Positions 25,400 through 33,880 of a DNA stretch of 39,626 nucleotides are shown piece after piece; position 1 is the first letter of the stretch, and each line of letters begins with the position of its first letter. The stretch is from Bacteroidales bacterium (lineage in GTDB: Bacteria > Bacteroidota > Bacteroidia > Bacteroidales > UBA7960), in contig SKSE01000057.1 of NCBI GenBank assembly GCA_007118135.1, positions 1-39,626 of the forward strand. The letters are read 5' to 3'. The notes under the pieces were generated by a model. The model was not told where the DNA came from. It did no database searches and worked only from the letters and a program-made list of their open reading frames with translations. The translations under genes were made by a program, and so were the position numbers.

Positions 25400-26209
25400 T
25401 TACGAAGAAATAATTCTCCATTTTTTCAAATCGAACCTGCTGTTTTCCTGTAAAAAACCTATCCTTAAACCATCAATTGAGATTCTTTGTCCGGGTTCTA
25501 TCCGGTCAAAATTCGAATAACTAACATCATGGGTTGATACCACAGTAACAATTCCGGTACCTGCTACATCCATTGTATTATCAGGATTAATGGTAATGGA
25601 TGTGTTTTCGCCAATACCAATACCTTTGTTGGTATGGCCACTGCACAGGAATTGAGTTAGTCTGCCAAGCCTTCCCCGGGCCACAAAATGGGTGTCAATG
25701 GTAATATCTTTAAGAAATCCAAAACCCTTGTCAAACTTTACAGAACCTTTAATGAGTCCCTCATTATCGCCATCGAAAGTCATAATTTCAGCTGCAGCCG
25801 ATGCACCGGCAGAAGTTCCTGCTATGGTAAGTTTATTTTGTAAATACTTTTCTTTTATTGTTTGCAGAAGTCTTGTTTGTAATAAAATATTTGTTAACCT
25901 AACCTGATCGCCACCGGTAAAAAAAACCATATCAATATTCTGTAATTTTTCAAGAAAATCAGGCTTTTCAGCTTCATAGCTATTGCGTATGTCAAAAAGA
26001 TATATATTATCAACTCCAAGGTTTCGAAAAGCACGGTAATAATCTTCTCCGGTTTCTAATGGAAAGAGGGTAGCACTAGTAATGATTGCGATGTTTGAAG
26101 CGTTATTAAGCTCAATAGTTTTTTTTAGGATCATTTTCCCTTCAATACGGTCTTCTGCACCACCAATAAGAACCAGGTTACCTTTACCGGATTTATTTTC
26201 TTCTGTCAT
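25400..26209 (-). CDS. cphB: Cyanophycinase
   Basis: The ORF track begins at 26371 inside rseP. The first 54 residues read as non-coding, and ATG 26209 (MTEENKSGKGNLVLIGGAEDR) is the start, giving 269 residues. It is a serine peptidase of family S51 that releases beta-Asp-Arg dipeptides from cyanophycin. The nucleophile is Ser133 in IAGTSAGASAAAEIM. FFTGGDQVRL (about 96-105) and IDTHFVARGRLGRL match the substrate-binding and catalytic-His regions of cyanobacterial CphB, including the arginine cluster near the active site. Length is typical. It starts 34 bp after rseP and is followed by the CphA-like and iadA genes. Confidence 0.9.
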   Translation of the reverse strand: MTEENKSGKGNLVLIGGAEDRIEGKMILKKTIELNNASNIAIITSATLFPLETGEDYYRAFRNLGVDNIYLFDIRNSYEAEKPDFLEKLQNIDMVFFTGGDQVRLTNILLQTRLLQTIKEKYLQNKLTIAGTSAGASAAAEIMTFDGDNEGLIKGSVKFDKGFGFLKDITIDTHFVARGRLGRLTQFLCSGHTNKGIGIGENTSITINPDNTMDVAGTGIVTVVSTHDVSYSNFDRIEPGQRISIDGLRIGFLQENSRFDLKKWRIISS

Positions 26210-26243
26210 AATATCTGTCAGTGGAAAGCTAAATAGAATAGTT

Positions 26244-27566
26244 TTATCTGAAAAGACGCATGATATCGTTAAAGTTGGCAAATAATATGAGCGACAACAG
26301 CAGGAGCATACCCACAGTTTGAGCATATTCCATAAACTTGTCTGATGGCTTTCTTCCAACGATGATCTCATAAAAAAGAAACATTACATGACCTCCATCG
26401 AGAGCCGGGATTGGCAAAATATTCATTATGGCAAGAATAATAGACAGAAATGCTGTGATGGTCCAGAAATGCACCCAGTCCCATGTTGGCGCAAAGATGC
26501 TGCCTATGGTAATGAAACCACCCAGACTTTCGCTGGCTTTTACTTCGGGCCTGAAGAGCAGGCGCAGTTCTCCCAGGTAGTTTACAGTTGTGTTCCAGGC
26601 TTTGACAGTTCCTGCCGGAATTGCCGCTAAGAAAGAATATTCACGTCTTTCATACTCAAATATTTCATTCAAAGGCTTGAGATAAACTCCAATGAGGCCT
26701 TCTTCCGGAACTCTCATTGGCAAGCTTAGTCTTTCATCGTTACGCATAACCTGCAGCTCAATATCTTTTCCTGCAAAATTTCCTATTTGACCACGAAATT
26801 CATCAAACGACCAGGTTTCAATATCATTAATACCCATTATATGGTCGCCCTTTTGAATACCGGCATCTTTGGCTGGAGAGCCATCCACAAAACCTTCTGC
26901 AATAAAAGGGAATCGAATACTCATAAAGTTAGCTCCACGATTGGAAATGATTTTAGCAAAAAAATCATCCGGAACATCCAGAGTTACAATCTCACCATTT
27001 CTATCAACACCAACAGTTTTTGCATTACCCATAATGAACTCGCGGGGTATGTCCATAAAATCCTCAACTTCTTCGTTGTTAATGTATAGTATCCTGTCTC
27101 CGGTTTCTAATCCTATCTCCTGTGCCAGTAAATCAGCATGGATTCCATATTGTACGTTTCTTGCCGGGAGATACTGCTCCCCAATGATTGACAACATGAA
27201 AATGTAAATAAAAATAGCCAGAATTACATTAAAAGTTACGCCTCCCAACATAACTATCAATCTCTGCCAGGCAGGTTTTGTACGAAACTCCCAGGGTTTG
27301 GGTTCCTGTTGCATTTGTTCTTTGTCCATCGACTCGTCAATCATTCCGGAAATCTTGACGTAACCACCCAGGGGAAGCCAACCGACTCCGTATTCAGTGT
27401 CGCCTATTTTTTTCTTGAAAAGAGAAAACCAGGGGTTAAAGAAAAGGTAAAACTTTTCTACTCTAATGTTAAAGTATCGGGCTGCAAGATAGTGTCCGAG
27501 TTCGTGTATGGCAATGAGAATAGATAAACTTAATAAAAACTGTATTACTTTAATTGCTACTTCCAT
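26244..27566 (-). CDS. rseP: Site-2 intramembrane protease RseP
   Basis: This 440-residue inner membrane zinc protease of family M50 trims membrane-bound anti-sigma factors and signal peptides. The zinc motif HELGHYLAARYF is in the first helix (about residues 21-32) and the third ligand is in ILPIPALDGGHVMFL. One or two PDZ-like regions lie between (KDAGIQKGDHIMGINDIETW). Four hydrophobic segments fit the family. It sits 38 bp after dxr; rseP next to dxr is a common arrangement in Bacteroidota and other phyla. It is followed closely by cyanophycinase. Confidence 0.95.
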   Translation of the reverse strand: MEVAIKVIQFLLSLSILIAIHELGHYLAARYFNIRVEKFYLFFNPWFSLFKKKIGDTEYGVGWLPLGGYVKISGMIDESMDKEQMQQEPKPWEFRTKPAWQRLIVMLGGVTFNVILAIFIYIFMLSIIGEQYLPARNVQYGIHADLLAQEIGLETGDRILYINNEEVEDFMDIPREFIMGNAKTVGVDRNGEIVTLDVPDDFFAKIISNRGANFMSIRFPFIAEGFVDGSPAKDAGIQKGDHIMGINDIETWSFDEFRGQIGNFAGKDIELQVMRNDERLSLPMRVPEEGLIGVYLKPLNEIFEYERREYSFLAAIPAGTVKAWNTTVNYLGELRLLFRPEVKASESLGGFITIGSIFAPTWDWVHFWTITAFLSIILAIMNILPIPALDGGHVMFLFYEIIVGRKPSDKFMEYAQTVGMLLLLSLILFANFNDIMRLFR

Positions 27567-27604
27567 GAATTTGTAAAAAAATTAGATTATTGAGTTAGTT
27601 AGTA

Positions 27605-28786
27605 TTAGCAGGGTAAATCAGTAAACCTGTTACTGCCGTAAAAAAGTTCACGGGCCAGTTTACGGGTTTCATGATCAGTTAAACATAGATCCTCAAAAGA
27701 AGGGTCTTCTATGAAATCAATTTTATGCATGCATTGTTCAATTTTTTCTGACATTTCAAGAAATCCGGTTTTATCTTTCAGAAAAGCTGCTACTGCGATT
27801 TCGTTGGCAGCATTAAGGATACATGGCATGTTACCGTCTTTATCCATAGCCAAATATGCCAGCTCAAGGTTTCGAAAAGTACCTGTGTCAGGCTCTTCAA
27901 ATGTAAGTTGAGGGTAATCCATAAAATTATACCTTGGAAAATCGGATTTTACGCGTTGTGGATATGCCAGAGCGTACTGTATGGGTAGTTTCATATCTGG
28001 TAGTCCCATCTGGGCTTTCATGGAACCATCTTCAAACTGCACAACAGAATGGATAATGGATTGCGGATGTACAACAACCTTGATTTGTTGTGGTTTAAGA
28101 GCAAATAACCAGCCGGCTTCAATCACTTCAAGACCCTTGTTCATGAGTGTAGCTGAATCGATGGTGATTTTACAGCCCATATCCCAATTGGGATGCTTAA
28201 GCGCATCTTCCTTTTTCACATTTTTGAGAAAATCCTTGTCTTTTCCTCTGAAAGGGCCACCGCTGGCAGTAAGGTAAATTTTTTCGATGGGATTATGAAA
28301 CTCACCAGCCATGCATTGAAAAATGGCAGAGTGTTCGGAGTCGACAGGATAAATATTTACACCAGCTAGTTTAGCTTCGCGCATGATAATATTACCTGCA
28401 ACAACAAGGGTTTCCTTATTAGCCAGTGCAATATTTTTACCCGATTGTATTGCTTTTAAAGTAGGTTTAAGCCCGGCAAAACCTACCATTGCAGTAAGTA
28501 TGGTATCGATATTATCAAATTCTACAATTTCTTCAAGCGATTTTTCCCCGCAGAATACTTTGATTAAATGCGGGTTTAGCGCTTCTCTGACTCTTGGATA
28601 TAGGGTTTCATTTCCAATAACAACAGCATTGGGTTTAAACTCCAGGGCTTGTTTGATTAACAAACCGGCATTGTTTTGGGCGGTAAGTATTTCAGCTGAA
28701 AAAATATCAGGATTAGCCCTTATAACATGCAATGCCTGGGTACCAATAGAACCTGTAGAACCTAAAATTGCAATCTTTCTTTTCAC
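27605..28786 (-). CDS. dxr: 1-deoxy-D-xylulose 5-phosphate reductoisomerase
   Basis: This 393-residue protein catalyses the first committed step of the MEP isoprenoid pathway, making MEP from DXP with NADPH. The nucleotide-binding loop is ILGSTGSIGTQAL at the N-terminus. ALANKETLVVAG, YPVDSEHSAIFQC and TASGGPFRGK mark the catalytic and metal-binding region, and NKGLEVIEAGWLF is present. Length is standard. It lies 42 bp after the M23 peptidase and 38 bp before rseP, so the three are probably cotranscribed. Confidence 0.96.
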   Translation of the reverse strand: MKRKIAILGSTGSIGTQALHVIRANPDIFSAEILTAQNNAGLLIKQALEFKPNAVVIGNETLYPRVREALNPHLIKVFCGEKSLEEIVEFDNIDTILTAMVGFAGLKPTLKAIQSGKNIALANKETLVVAGNIIMREAKLAGVNIYPVDSEHSAIFQCMAGEFHNPIEKIYLTASGGPFRGKDKDFLKNVKKEDALKHPNWDMGCKITIDSATLMNKGLEVIEAGWLFALKPQQIKVVVHPQSIIHSVVQFEDGSMKAQMGLPDMKLPIQYALAYPQRVKSDFPRYNFMDYPQLTFEEPDTGTFRNLELAYLAMDKDGNMPCILNAANEIAVAAFLKDKTGFLEMSEKIEQCMHKIDFIEDPSFEDLCLTDHETRKLARELFYGSNRFTDLPC

Positions 28787-28828
28787 CTGTGATTTCTTTG
28801 AAGAAATGTTTCTGTACGTACCTTCTTT

Positions 28829-29710
28829 CTAAAATACAATATAATCGAGAGGGTTAATCGGGTTTCCGTTGAACCAAAGTTCAAAGTGAAGATGCGTACC
28901 GGTAGAAAGTGTTCCGGATTCGCCTATAATAGCTATAGCCTCACCAGCTTTCACAAAGCTGCCTTCTTCTTTCAAAAGATTACTGTTGTGTTTATAAACA
29001 GAAATAAGGTTATTTGCATGCTGTATTCCAATAGTATAGCCTGTTGCCAGTGTCCATGTTGAGAAAATAACAGTACCATCAAGAGTAGCTTTAATAGGCT
29101 CACCTTCGTCAGCAACAATATCAATTCCGAAATGCCTTTGTGCTGCATTGAAATGGCTGGTAATAATACCATTGAGTGGTGGAAAAAAGAAGAATTGCGA
29201 CATAGGTTGTGGTTCAAAACTTTCGGGGTCTTCCGGACTCACTCCCACAAATCTTACTTCACTTTCAATCTGGGCTCTTAATATTGAATCTTCTCGTGAG
29301 CGTGTTAATTCAGCAATTTCTACAAAATCCTGACTATCTGATGGTTCAAATACCTCTTCATCAAAATCGCGTCCTTCTACAATGTTCCTTATATTATTGA
29401 TGTACAAATCTTTACTTCTTAACTCCCTCTGTAATGAATCGGCCTTCAGGTTAAGTTCTCTTAATACTTTTCTGGTATTAAAGTCAGCATAACCCGGAAT
29501 GTATTCACGTAAGGGTGTAAATGCAATAAGGTATGTAGTGGCAAATACCAGGAATATAACCAGGGTTCCGAAAAGGATAAATACGTTGAATCTTGTTAAA
29601 CTGAATGATATCTTTTCTTCAAAAGTATCATCATTCATAAGAACCAGCCTATACTTGTCGTGTAGTTTGTTAAAGAAATTTTTTTCCTTTTTTGGTATGT
29701 TTTCAGCCAT
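28829..29710 (-). CDS. M23 family metallopeptidase
   Basis: This 293-residue LytM/M23 endopeptidase is anchored by one N-terminal transmembrane helix (about residues 41-65). A coiled-coil-like stretch follows (LRELNLKADSLQRELRSKDLY). The catalytic domain occupies about 175-290, with zinc motifs HFGIDIVA and HLHFELWFNG and a central GDV-like segment. Such enzymes cut crosslinks in peptidoglycan, or are inactive regulators, but here both metal motifs are intact. It is the first gene of the minus-strand run with dxr and rseP. Confidence 0.9.
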   Translation of the reverse strand: MAENIPKKEKNFFNKLHDKYRLVLMNDDTFEEKISFSLTRFNVFILFGTLVIFLVFATTYLIAFTPLREYIPGYADFNTRKVLRELNLKADSLQRELRSKDLYINNIRNIVEGRDFDEEVFEPSDSQDFVEIAELTRSREDSILRAQIESEVRFVGVSPEDPESFEPQPMSQFFFFPPLNGIITSHFNAAQRHFGIDIVADEGEPIKATLDGTVIFSTWTLATGYTIGIQHANNLISVYKHNSNLLKEEGSFVKAGEAIAIIGESGTLSTGTHLHFELWFNGNPINPLDYIVF

Positions 29711-29918
29711 TATGAGTTGTGTACTTCAATTTATATTTGGTTGAAGGTAAAAAATATTGAAATTAAAAAAACATCTGCAAATATCGGAATTTTAATTGTT
29801 CCTTCTATGATTAATCAATCATATTCGCAACATGGAAATGTTGAGAAAATGATTAGAGCTTGTTTTATGTAAGACCAGATAAGTTTTAAATGTTAAAACG
29901 ACATCTTTGAAAAAATAG

Positions 29919-29950
29919 TTTGAATTGGAGAAATAATTAAAATAAATTTG
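29919..29950 (+). promoter_or_regulatory. Bacteroidota-type promoter for porW
   Basis: A TTTG -33 element (29919-29922), a 20 bp spacer and an exact -7 box TAAATTTG (29943-29950) match the Bacteroidota housekeeping consensus. It gives a leader of about 40 nt to the TTG start at 29997. It is the best promoter match in the window. Confidence 0.6.
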
Positions 29951-29996
29951 CAAATTCTTAGTTATACTTGCAGTTGAAGCCTAAAACTCTGAATCA

Positions 29997-32663
29997 TTGA
30001 AACATCTGATAAGAAAATCTTTAAGTCTGAAAATATCTCTGCTCGGCTCAATACTTTTTTTACTGTTTTTTGCTGGCTGCTCAACGCAGAAAAACACTTT
30101 TCTGAACCGTAATTACCATAGTATTACCACTTTGTATAATGGGTATTTTAATGCCCGTGAAAGTTATCGTGATGGTTTGAGAAGGCTATCAAACATGCAT
30201 GAAGACAACTATGAAAATGTGTTGAGCATATTTAAATACGGCAGCGAGCAGCAAATGGGAAGTATTTCATCCAACATGGATATTGCTTACCAGAAAGCCA
30301 GCACTGCCATTCGCCGTCATTCAATGAATATTCGTGGAGTTGAATACAATCGCTGGATTGATGACAGTTATTACCTTATAGCAAGAAGCCATTATTTCAG
30401 AAGGGATTTTAACCTTGCCATTCTCACTTTTGAGTATATTATTCGTCAGTATGACAGTCCGCTCGTATATAAATCCAAGATATGGGTAGCAAAATCCTAC
30501 ATACAAACAGGGCAGTTTAACAATGCACTCCAGGCTCTGGAAAGGGCTACCAGAAATAAAGAAGAAGGATTGCTTGACAATGATGCACTTTTGTTGTATC
30601 ACATGGTATATGCCGATTATTTCCTGCAACAGCAAAACTATCTTGAAGCATCGCCACACCTTGAGCGTGCTTCAAAACTATCACGTAACAGAAATCAAAG
30701 AACCCGACTTACTTATATTCTTGCACAGACATACCAGATGGAGCGTAACTACGCTTCAGCTCAGCAAACATATGCAAGAGTTTTGAGGATGAACCCTGAT
30801 TTTGAAATGGCATTCAAAGCCAGAATCAATATGGCTATGGCTTTCGATACCGAAAGTGGTGATGAAAGGTTTATTCTTTCAGAACTTGAAGGTATGCTCA
30901 GAGACAGTAAAAACCGTGAATTCAGAGATCAGATATATTATGCCCTTGCTCAGTTCTCCATGAGACAAAGGAATACGGAAAAAGCTATTGAATATTATAA
31001 CCTGGCTCTTGAAAACCACAGGGGAAATAATTCGCAAAAAGGTTTGTCTTTTTTACGGTTAGGTGAAATATATTTTGATAAAAAAGAATACAGGCAGGCT
31101 GCCCGGTTATATGACAGTACAATGGTTTACTTGTCGCGCGAGTATCCGGAACATGAAGATGCCGGCAGAAGAAGTATTTTGTTACGTGAATTGGCCGGGC
31201 ACCTGCGGGTTATTGAACGTGAAGATTCATTGCAGAATCTGGCAGGATTGAGTGCCGCTGAACGTAATGCTGTTCTTGACAAGATTATTGAAGATATTCA
31301 GGAACAGGAACGTCTGGAAAGAGAAATGGAGCAGGAAAGAGCTAGAATGAGACAAGATATGGCCCGGCAGGGAAGAGGCAGAACACAGATGGATGGTATG
31401 AGCGAAGGAGGATGGTATTTCTACAATCCTTCGGCCATGAGTTTCGGACGAAATGAATTTTATGCCAAATGGGGAGAAAGGGATTTAGAAGACCTGTGGC
31501 GTATTAGCAACAAGCGAACAATGGCATTTGGCGATATGGGGGATTTTGATATGGAGGGTGATGAAAGGGCTACGGGTGGACGGTTGTCAAGGGCAAGTCT
31601 TATGGAAAACATTCCCACTACACCCGAAAAAATGAAGGAATCTAATACAAGACTGGCAAGAGCTTATTATAATAAGGGAGTTCTGTTTAAAGACAGGTTG
31701 GTAGATACAGAAAGCTCCATTAATAGTTTTGAAACCCTGTTAACCCGATTTCCTGATAATGATCATAAGCTTCATAGCGCATATTTTCTTTATACACTCT
31801 ACAATGGTTCAGGAAATACCAATCGTGCCCAGATTTATAGAAATATGATCATTCAGGATTTTCCCGAAACGGATTTTGCAAAAATTCTCTCTGATCCAAA
31901 TTATGCAGAAAATCTAAGAGCTCGTCAGGATAGAGTGAAGCAAATTTACCGGCAAGCTTATGAAGCTTTTCTTGATGGCAATTATGAAGCTTCAAGAAGC
32001 TATGCTCAAAAGGCCGATACACTTGAGCAGACTATCGAACAAGCCGCCCAGTTTTCATACCTTAAAGCACTCATTGTTGGAAAAACATCTGACACTCAAG
32101 ATTTTGTAGCAAGCCTTACCTATATCAAAGATAACTTCGAAGGTACGAATGTGCATGAACCTGCAGCAAATTTACTTGCTTACCTGGGATCTACAGGTAT
32201 GATAACTGAGCCTGATGCCAGCGATAGCTTTGATAGAAGAAGAACCGGAGATCCTGAAACCGATGAAAAACTTGACTTCATGGAAACATCACCGTTTATT
32301 TACAGACCAGGTTCGGTACACTTTTACGTTCTTGTGGTAAATACAAGGGATATCCAGGTTCGTCAGCTCAGAGCAGATATTAATGAGTTTAACAGGAGTA
32401 ATTTCAGTGAAAACAACCTCAATTTAAGCACATTGTTTTTTGATGATAGAAGGCAACTGGTAACAATTACCAATTTTTCTGATGCAGATAAAGCAAAAGC
32501 TTATGGTGATATGCTTACCGATGCTATGTCAAAAAATGAACATGATTCAGCTCATTATAAGGGTTTTATAATCTCAGTTGATAATTATCCTGTTTTTTAT
32601 CAGGAGAGGAAACTTGAAGAATATCTTCAGTTTTATAATATGGCCTATACATTTGATGATTAA
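29997..32663 (+). CDS. porW: Type IX secretion system TPR lipoprotein PorW/SprE-like
   Basis: This 888-residue lipoprotein has a signal peptide ending in the lipobox LFFAGC, with acylated Cys28. The start is TTG: no ATG exists that would keep the signal peptide. TPR-like helical repeats span about 75-400 (YNRWIDDSYYLIARSHYFRRDFNLAILTFEYI...). An Arg/Glu-rich linker near 430-460 leads into GGWYFYNPSAMSFGRNEF and DLEDLWRISNKR, typical of SprE/PorW. More helical repeats and a conserved C-terminal domain (FIYRPGSVHFYVLVV...) follow. PorW is needed for type IX secretion and SprE for gliding in Flavobacterium. It is likely periplasmic-facing on the outer membrane. Other T9SS genes are not in the window. 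Confidence 0.88.
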   Translation: MKHLIRKSLSLKISLLGSILFLLFFAGCSTQKNTFLNRNYHSITTLYNGYFNARESYRDGLRRLSNMHEDNYENVLSIFKYGSEQQMGSISSNMDIAYQKASTAIRRHSMNIRGVEYNRWIDDSYYLIARSHYFRRDFNLAILTFEYIIRQYDSPLVYKSKIWVAKSYIQTGQFNNALQALERATRNKEEGLLDNDALLLYHMVYADYFLQQQNYLEASPHLERASKLSRNRNQRTRLTYILAQTYQMERNYASAQQTYARVLRMNPDFEMAFKARINMAMAFDTESGDERFILSELEGMLRDSKNREFRDQIYYALAQFSMRQRNTEKAIEYYNLALENHRGNNSQKGLSFLRLGEIYFDKKEYRQAARLYDSTMVYLSREYPEHEDAGRRSILLRELAGHLRVIEREDSLQNLAGLSAAERNAVLDKIIEDIQEQERLEREMEQERARMRQDMARQGRGRTQMDGMSEGGWYFYNPSAMSFGRNEFYAKWGERDLEDLWRISNKRTMAFGDMGDFDMEGDERATGGRLSRASLMENIPTTPEKMKESNTRLARAYYNKGVLFKDRLVDTESSINSFETLLTRFPDNDHKLHSAYFLYTLYNGSGNTNRAQIYRNMIIQDFPETDFAKILSDPNYAENLRARQDRVKQIYRQAYEAFLDGNYEASRSYAQKADTLEQTIEQAAQFSYLKALIVGKTSDTQDFVASLTYIKDNFEGTNVHEPAANLLAYLGSTGMITEPDASDSFDRRRTGDPETDEKLDFMETSPFIYRPGSVHFYVLVVNTRDIQVRQLRADINEFNRSNFSENNLNLSTLFFDDRRQLVTITNFSDADKAKAYGDMLTDAMSKNEHDSAHYKGFIISVDNYPVFYQERKLEEYLQFYNMAYTFDD

Positions 32664-32673
32664 TTTTTTTCTG

Positions 32674-32708
32674 GTCAGCGTTTTTTATTTTACTTTTGTT
32701 TCGCTGAC
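32674..32708 (+). terminator. Possible hairpin after porW
   Basis: GTCAGCG (32674-32680) pairs with CGCTGAC (32702-32708) around a T-rich 21-base loop, 8 bp after the porW stop. The loop is long and no T-run follows, so this is weak as a terminator. Confidence 0.3.
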
Positions 32709-32813
32709 GGAACAGTTAAAAGTTTGAATTGTTTTCAAAATTAGTTTTTGGATAAGAAATTTGTAAACTCATAATAGTTAACGAATAAATATTTAAATCA
32801 GATAAATTTTAAA

Positions 32814-33236
32814 ATGTTTATTAAAAAAAAGACTGATACAAAAATGGCAAAAAGTAACGAAGCAGAGCACACCTCCATTAATTTGATAGGAACCGGAACA
32901 ACCATCAATGGTGAAATTAAAAGCAACGGAGATATCCGTATTGACGGAACAGTTATAGGACAGGTGTTTTCCAAAGGAAAAATTGTTGTGGGCAATACTG
33001 GCACAGTAGAAGGAGAAGTATATTGCCAGAATGCTGATTTCTCAGGTAACATTAAAGCAAAGGTGGAAGTATCGGAATTATTATCACTTAAAGCAACATC
33101 ACGTTTAAGAGGTGAAATTGTAACCAACAAATTGTCTATTGAACCAGGTGCCAGATTTACAGGAACCTGCACAATGGACAAAACCCCTGAAACGGATGTA
33201 AAACTTGTTTCTAAAGAAAATCAGGAAAAAAAATAG
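32814..33236 (+). CDS. Bactofilin (polymer-forming cytoskeletal protein)
   Basis: This 140-residue protein shows a central beta-helix pattern of short repeats (INLIGTGTTINGEIKSNGDIRIDGTVIGQV...GKIVVGNTGTVEGEV), the hallmark of bactofilins, which self-assemble into filaments in the cytoplasm and at the membrane to organise wall synthesis and cell shape. The N-terminus is short and charged (MFIKKKTDTKMAK). A second in-frame ATG at 32844 is an alternative start. The C-terminal tail is acidic and lysine-rich. It lies between porW and the ATP synthase cluster and ends before a terminator-like hairpin, so it is probably separate from the atp transcript. Confidence 0.92.
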   Translation: MFIKKKTDTKMAKSNEAEHTSINLIGTGTTINGEIKSNGDIRIDGTVIGQVFSKGKIVVGNTGTVEGEVYCQNADFSGNIKAKVEVSELLSLKATSRLRGEIVTNKLSIEPGARFTGTCTMDKTPETDVKLVSKENQEKK

Positions 33237-33253
33237 CAAGAAGGCAATTAGTT

Positions 33254-33290
33254 AAACCGGAATAATCAATTGGTATTATTCCGGTTTTAT
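33254..33290 (+). terminator. Rho-independent terminator after bactofilin
   Basis: AAACCGGAATAAT (33254-33266) pairs with ATTATTCCGGTTT (33275-33287), followed by TATTTTG. It is a long near-perfect stem with a short loop, 17 bp after the bactofilin stop. Confidence 0.75.
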
Positions 33291-33313
33291 TTTGTTTACG
33301 AAACAATGTAAAA

Positions 33314-33691
33314 ATGAATTCAGAAAAAAATTACTATAAAAAACTGACCCTATTTTCATTCATATTGTTTCTCATTAGCTTTTTATTTAGTCGATTTGCT
33401 CCATCGGCACTTGTAAGTGATTATCTGGTATTTATTGTCCCTTTTTTCTTCTTAATGACATTAATTACCCGGGTTTTCGTAATAAGTGATACAGCCGAAG
33501 CTTCAAATAAATCTCTTACATCTTATCTTGGAGCTTCCGGTGTTAAGCTTTTTCTTTATTTGATCGTGCTTATTATTTATGGTTTGCTCAACAGAGAAGA
33601 TGCTCCTGCATTTTTTATCAGTTTTTTACTTTTTTATCTTATCTATACCTTCTTTGAAATTAAACTTGAGTTAAAGAAACATTCTAAGTGA
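33314..33691 (+). CDS. Four-TM membrane protein upstream of atpB
   Basis: This 125-residue protein has a short charged N-terminus and four hydrophobic helices (about 10-30, 37-55, 72-90, 97-115), ending in a basic tail (KLELKKHSK). I do not match it to a named domain. Small membrane proteins at the head of atp operons (AtpI/Uncl or AtpZ) aid c-ring assembly or cation transport, and this one is in that position. Homology to AtpI is not evident by eye. A separate AtpZ-like gene is not present here. The gap to atpB is 189 bp. Confidence 0.7.
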   Translation: MNSEKNYYKKLTLFSFILFLISFLFSRFAPSALVSDYLVFIVPFFFLMTLITRVFVISDTAEASNKSLTSYLGASGVKLFLYLIVLIIYGLLNREDAPAFFISFLLFYLIYTFFEIKLELKKHSK

Positions 33692-33880
33692 ATCACCTAT
33701 TTTTACACATTAAATATTTTGCATCGACTTACAAGATTCACATTATCAGCACAATAGAATATATTCAAATCAAAGAATCCCTGATTTTTATCAAATACAA
33801 TGAAATAAAGGGTATAACGTAGTTTTCCATAATAAATAATTTTTAAATTGCACATCGAAAAAAAAGCAATTTTTTTAAAA

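Noticed and set aside
26210-26371. N-terminal extension of cyanophycinase from the ORF track start
   Set aside because: The 54 extra residues overlap rseP, are Cys/Ser-rich without family similarity, and an ATG directly precedes the conserved domain.
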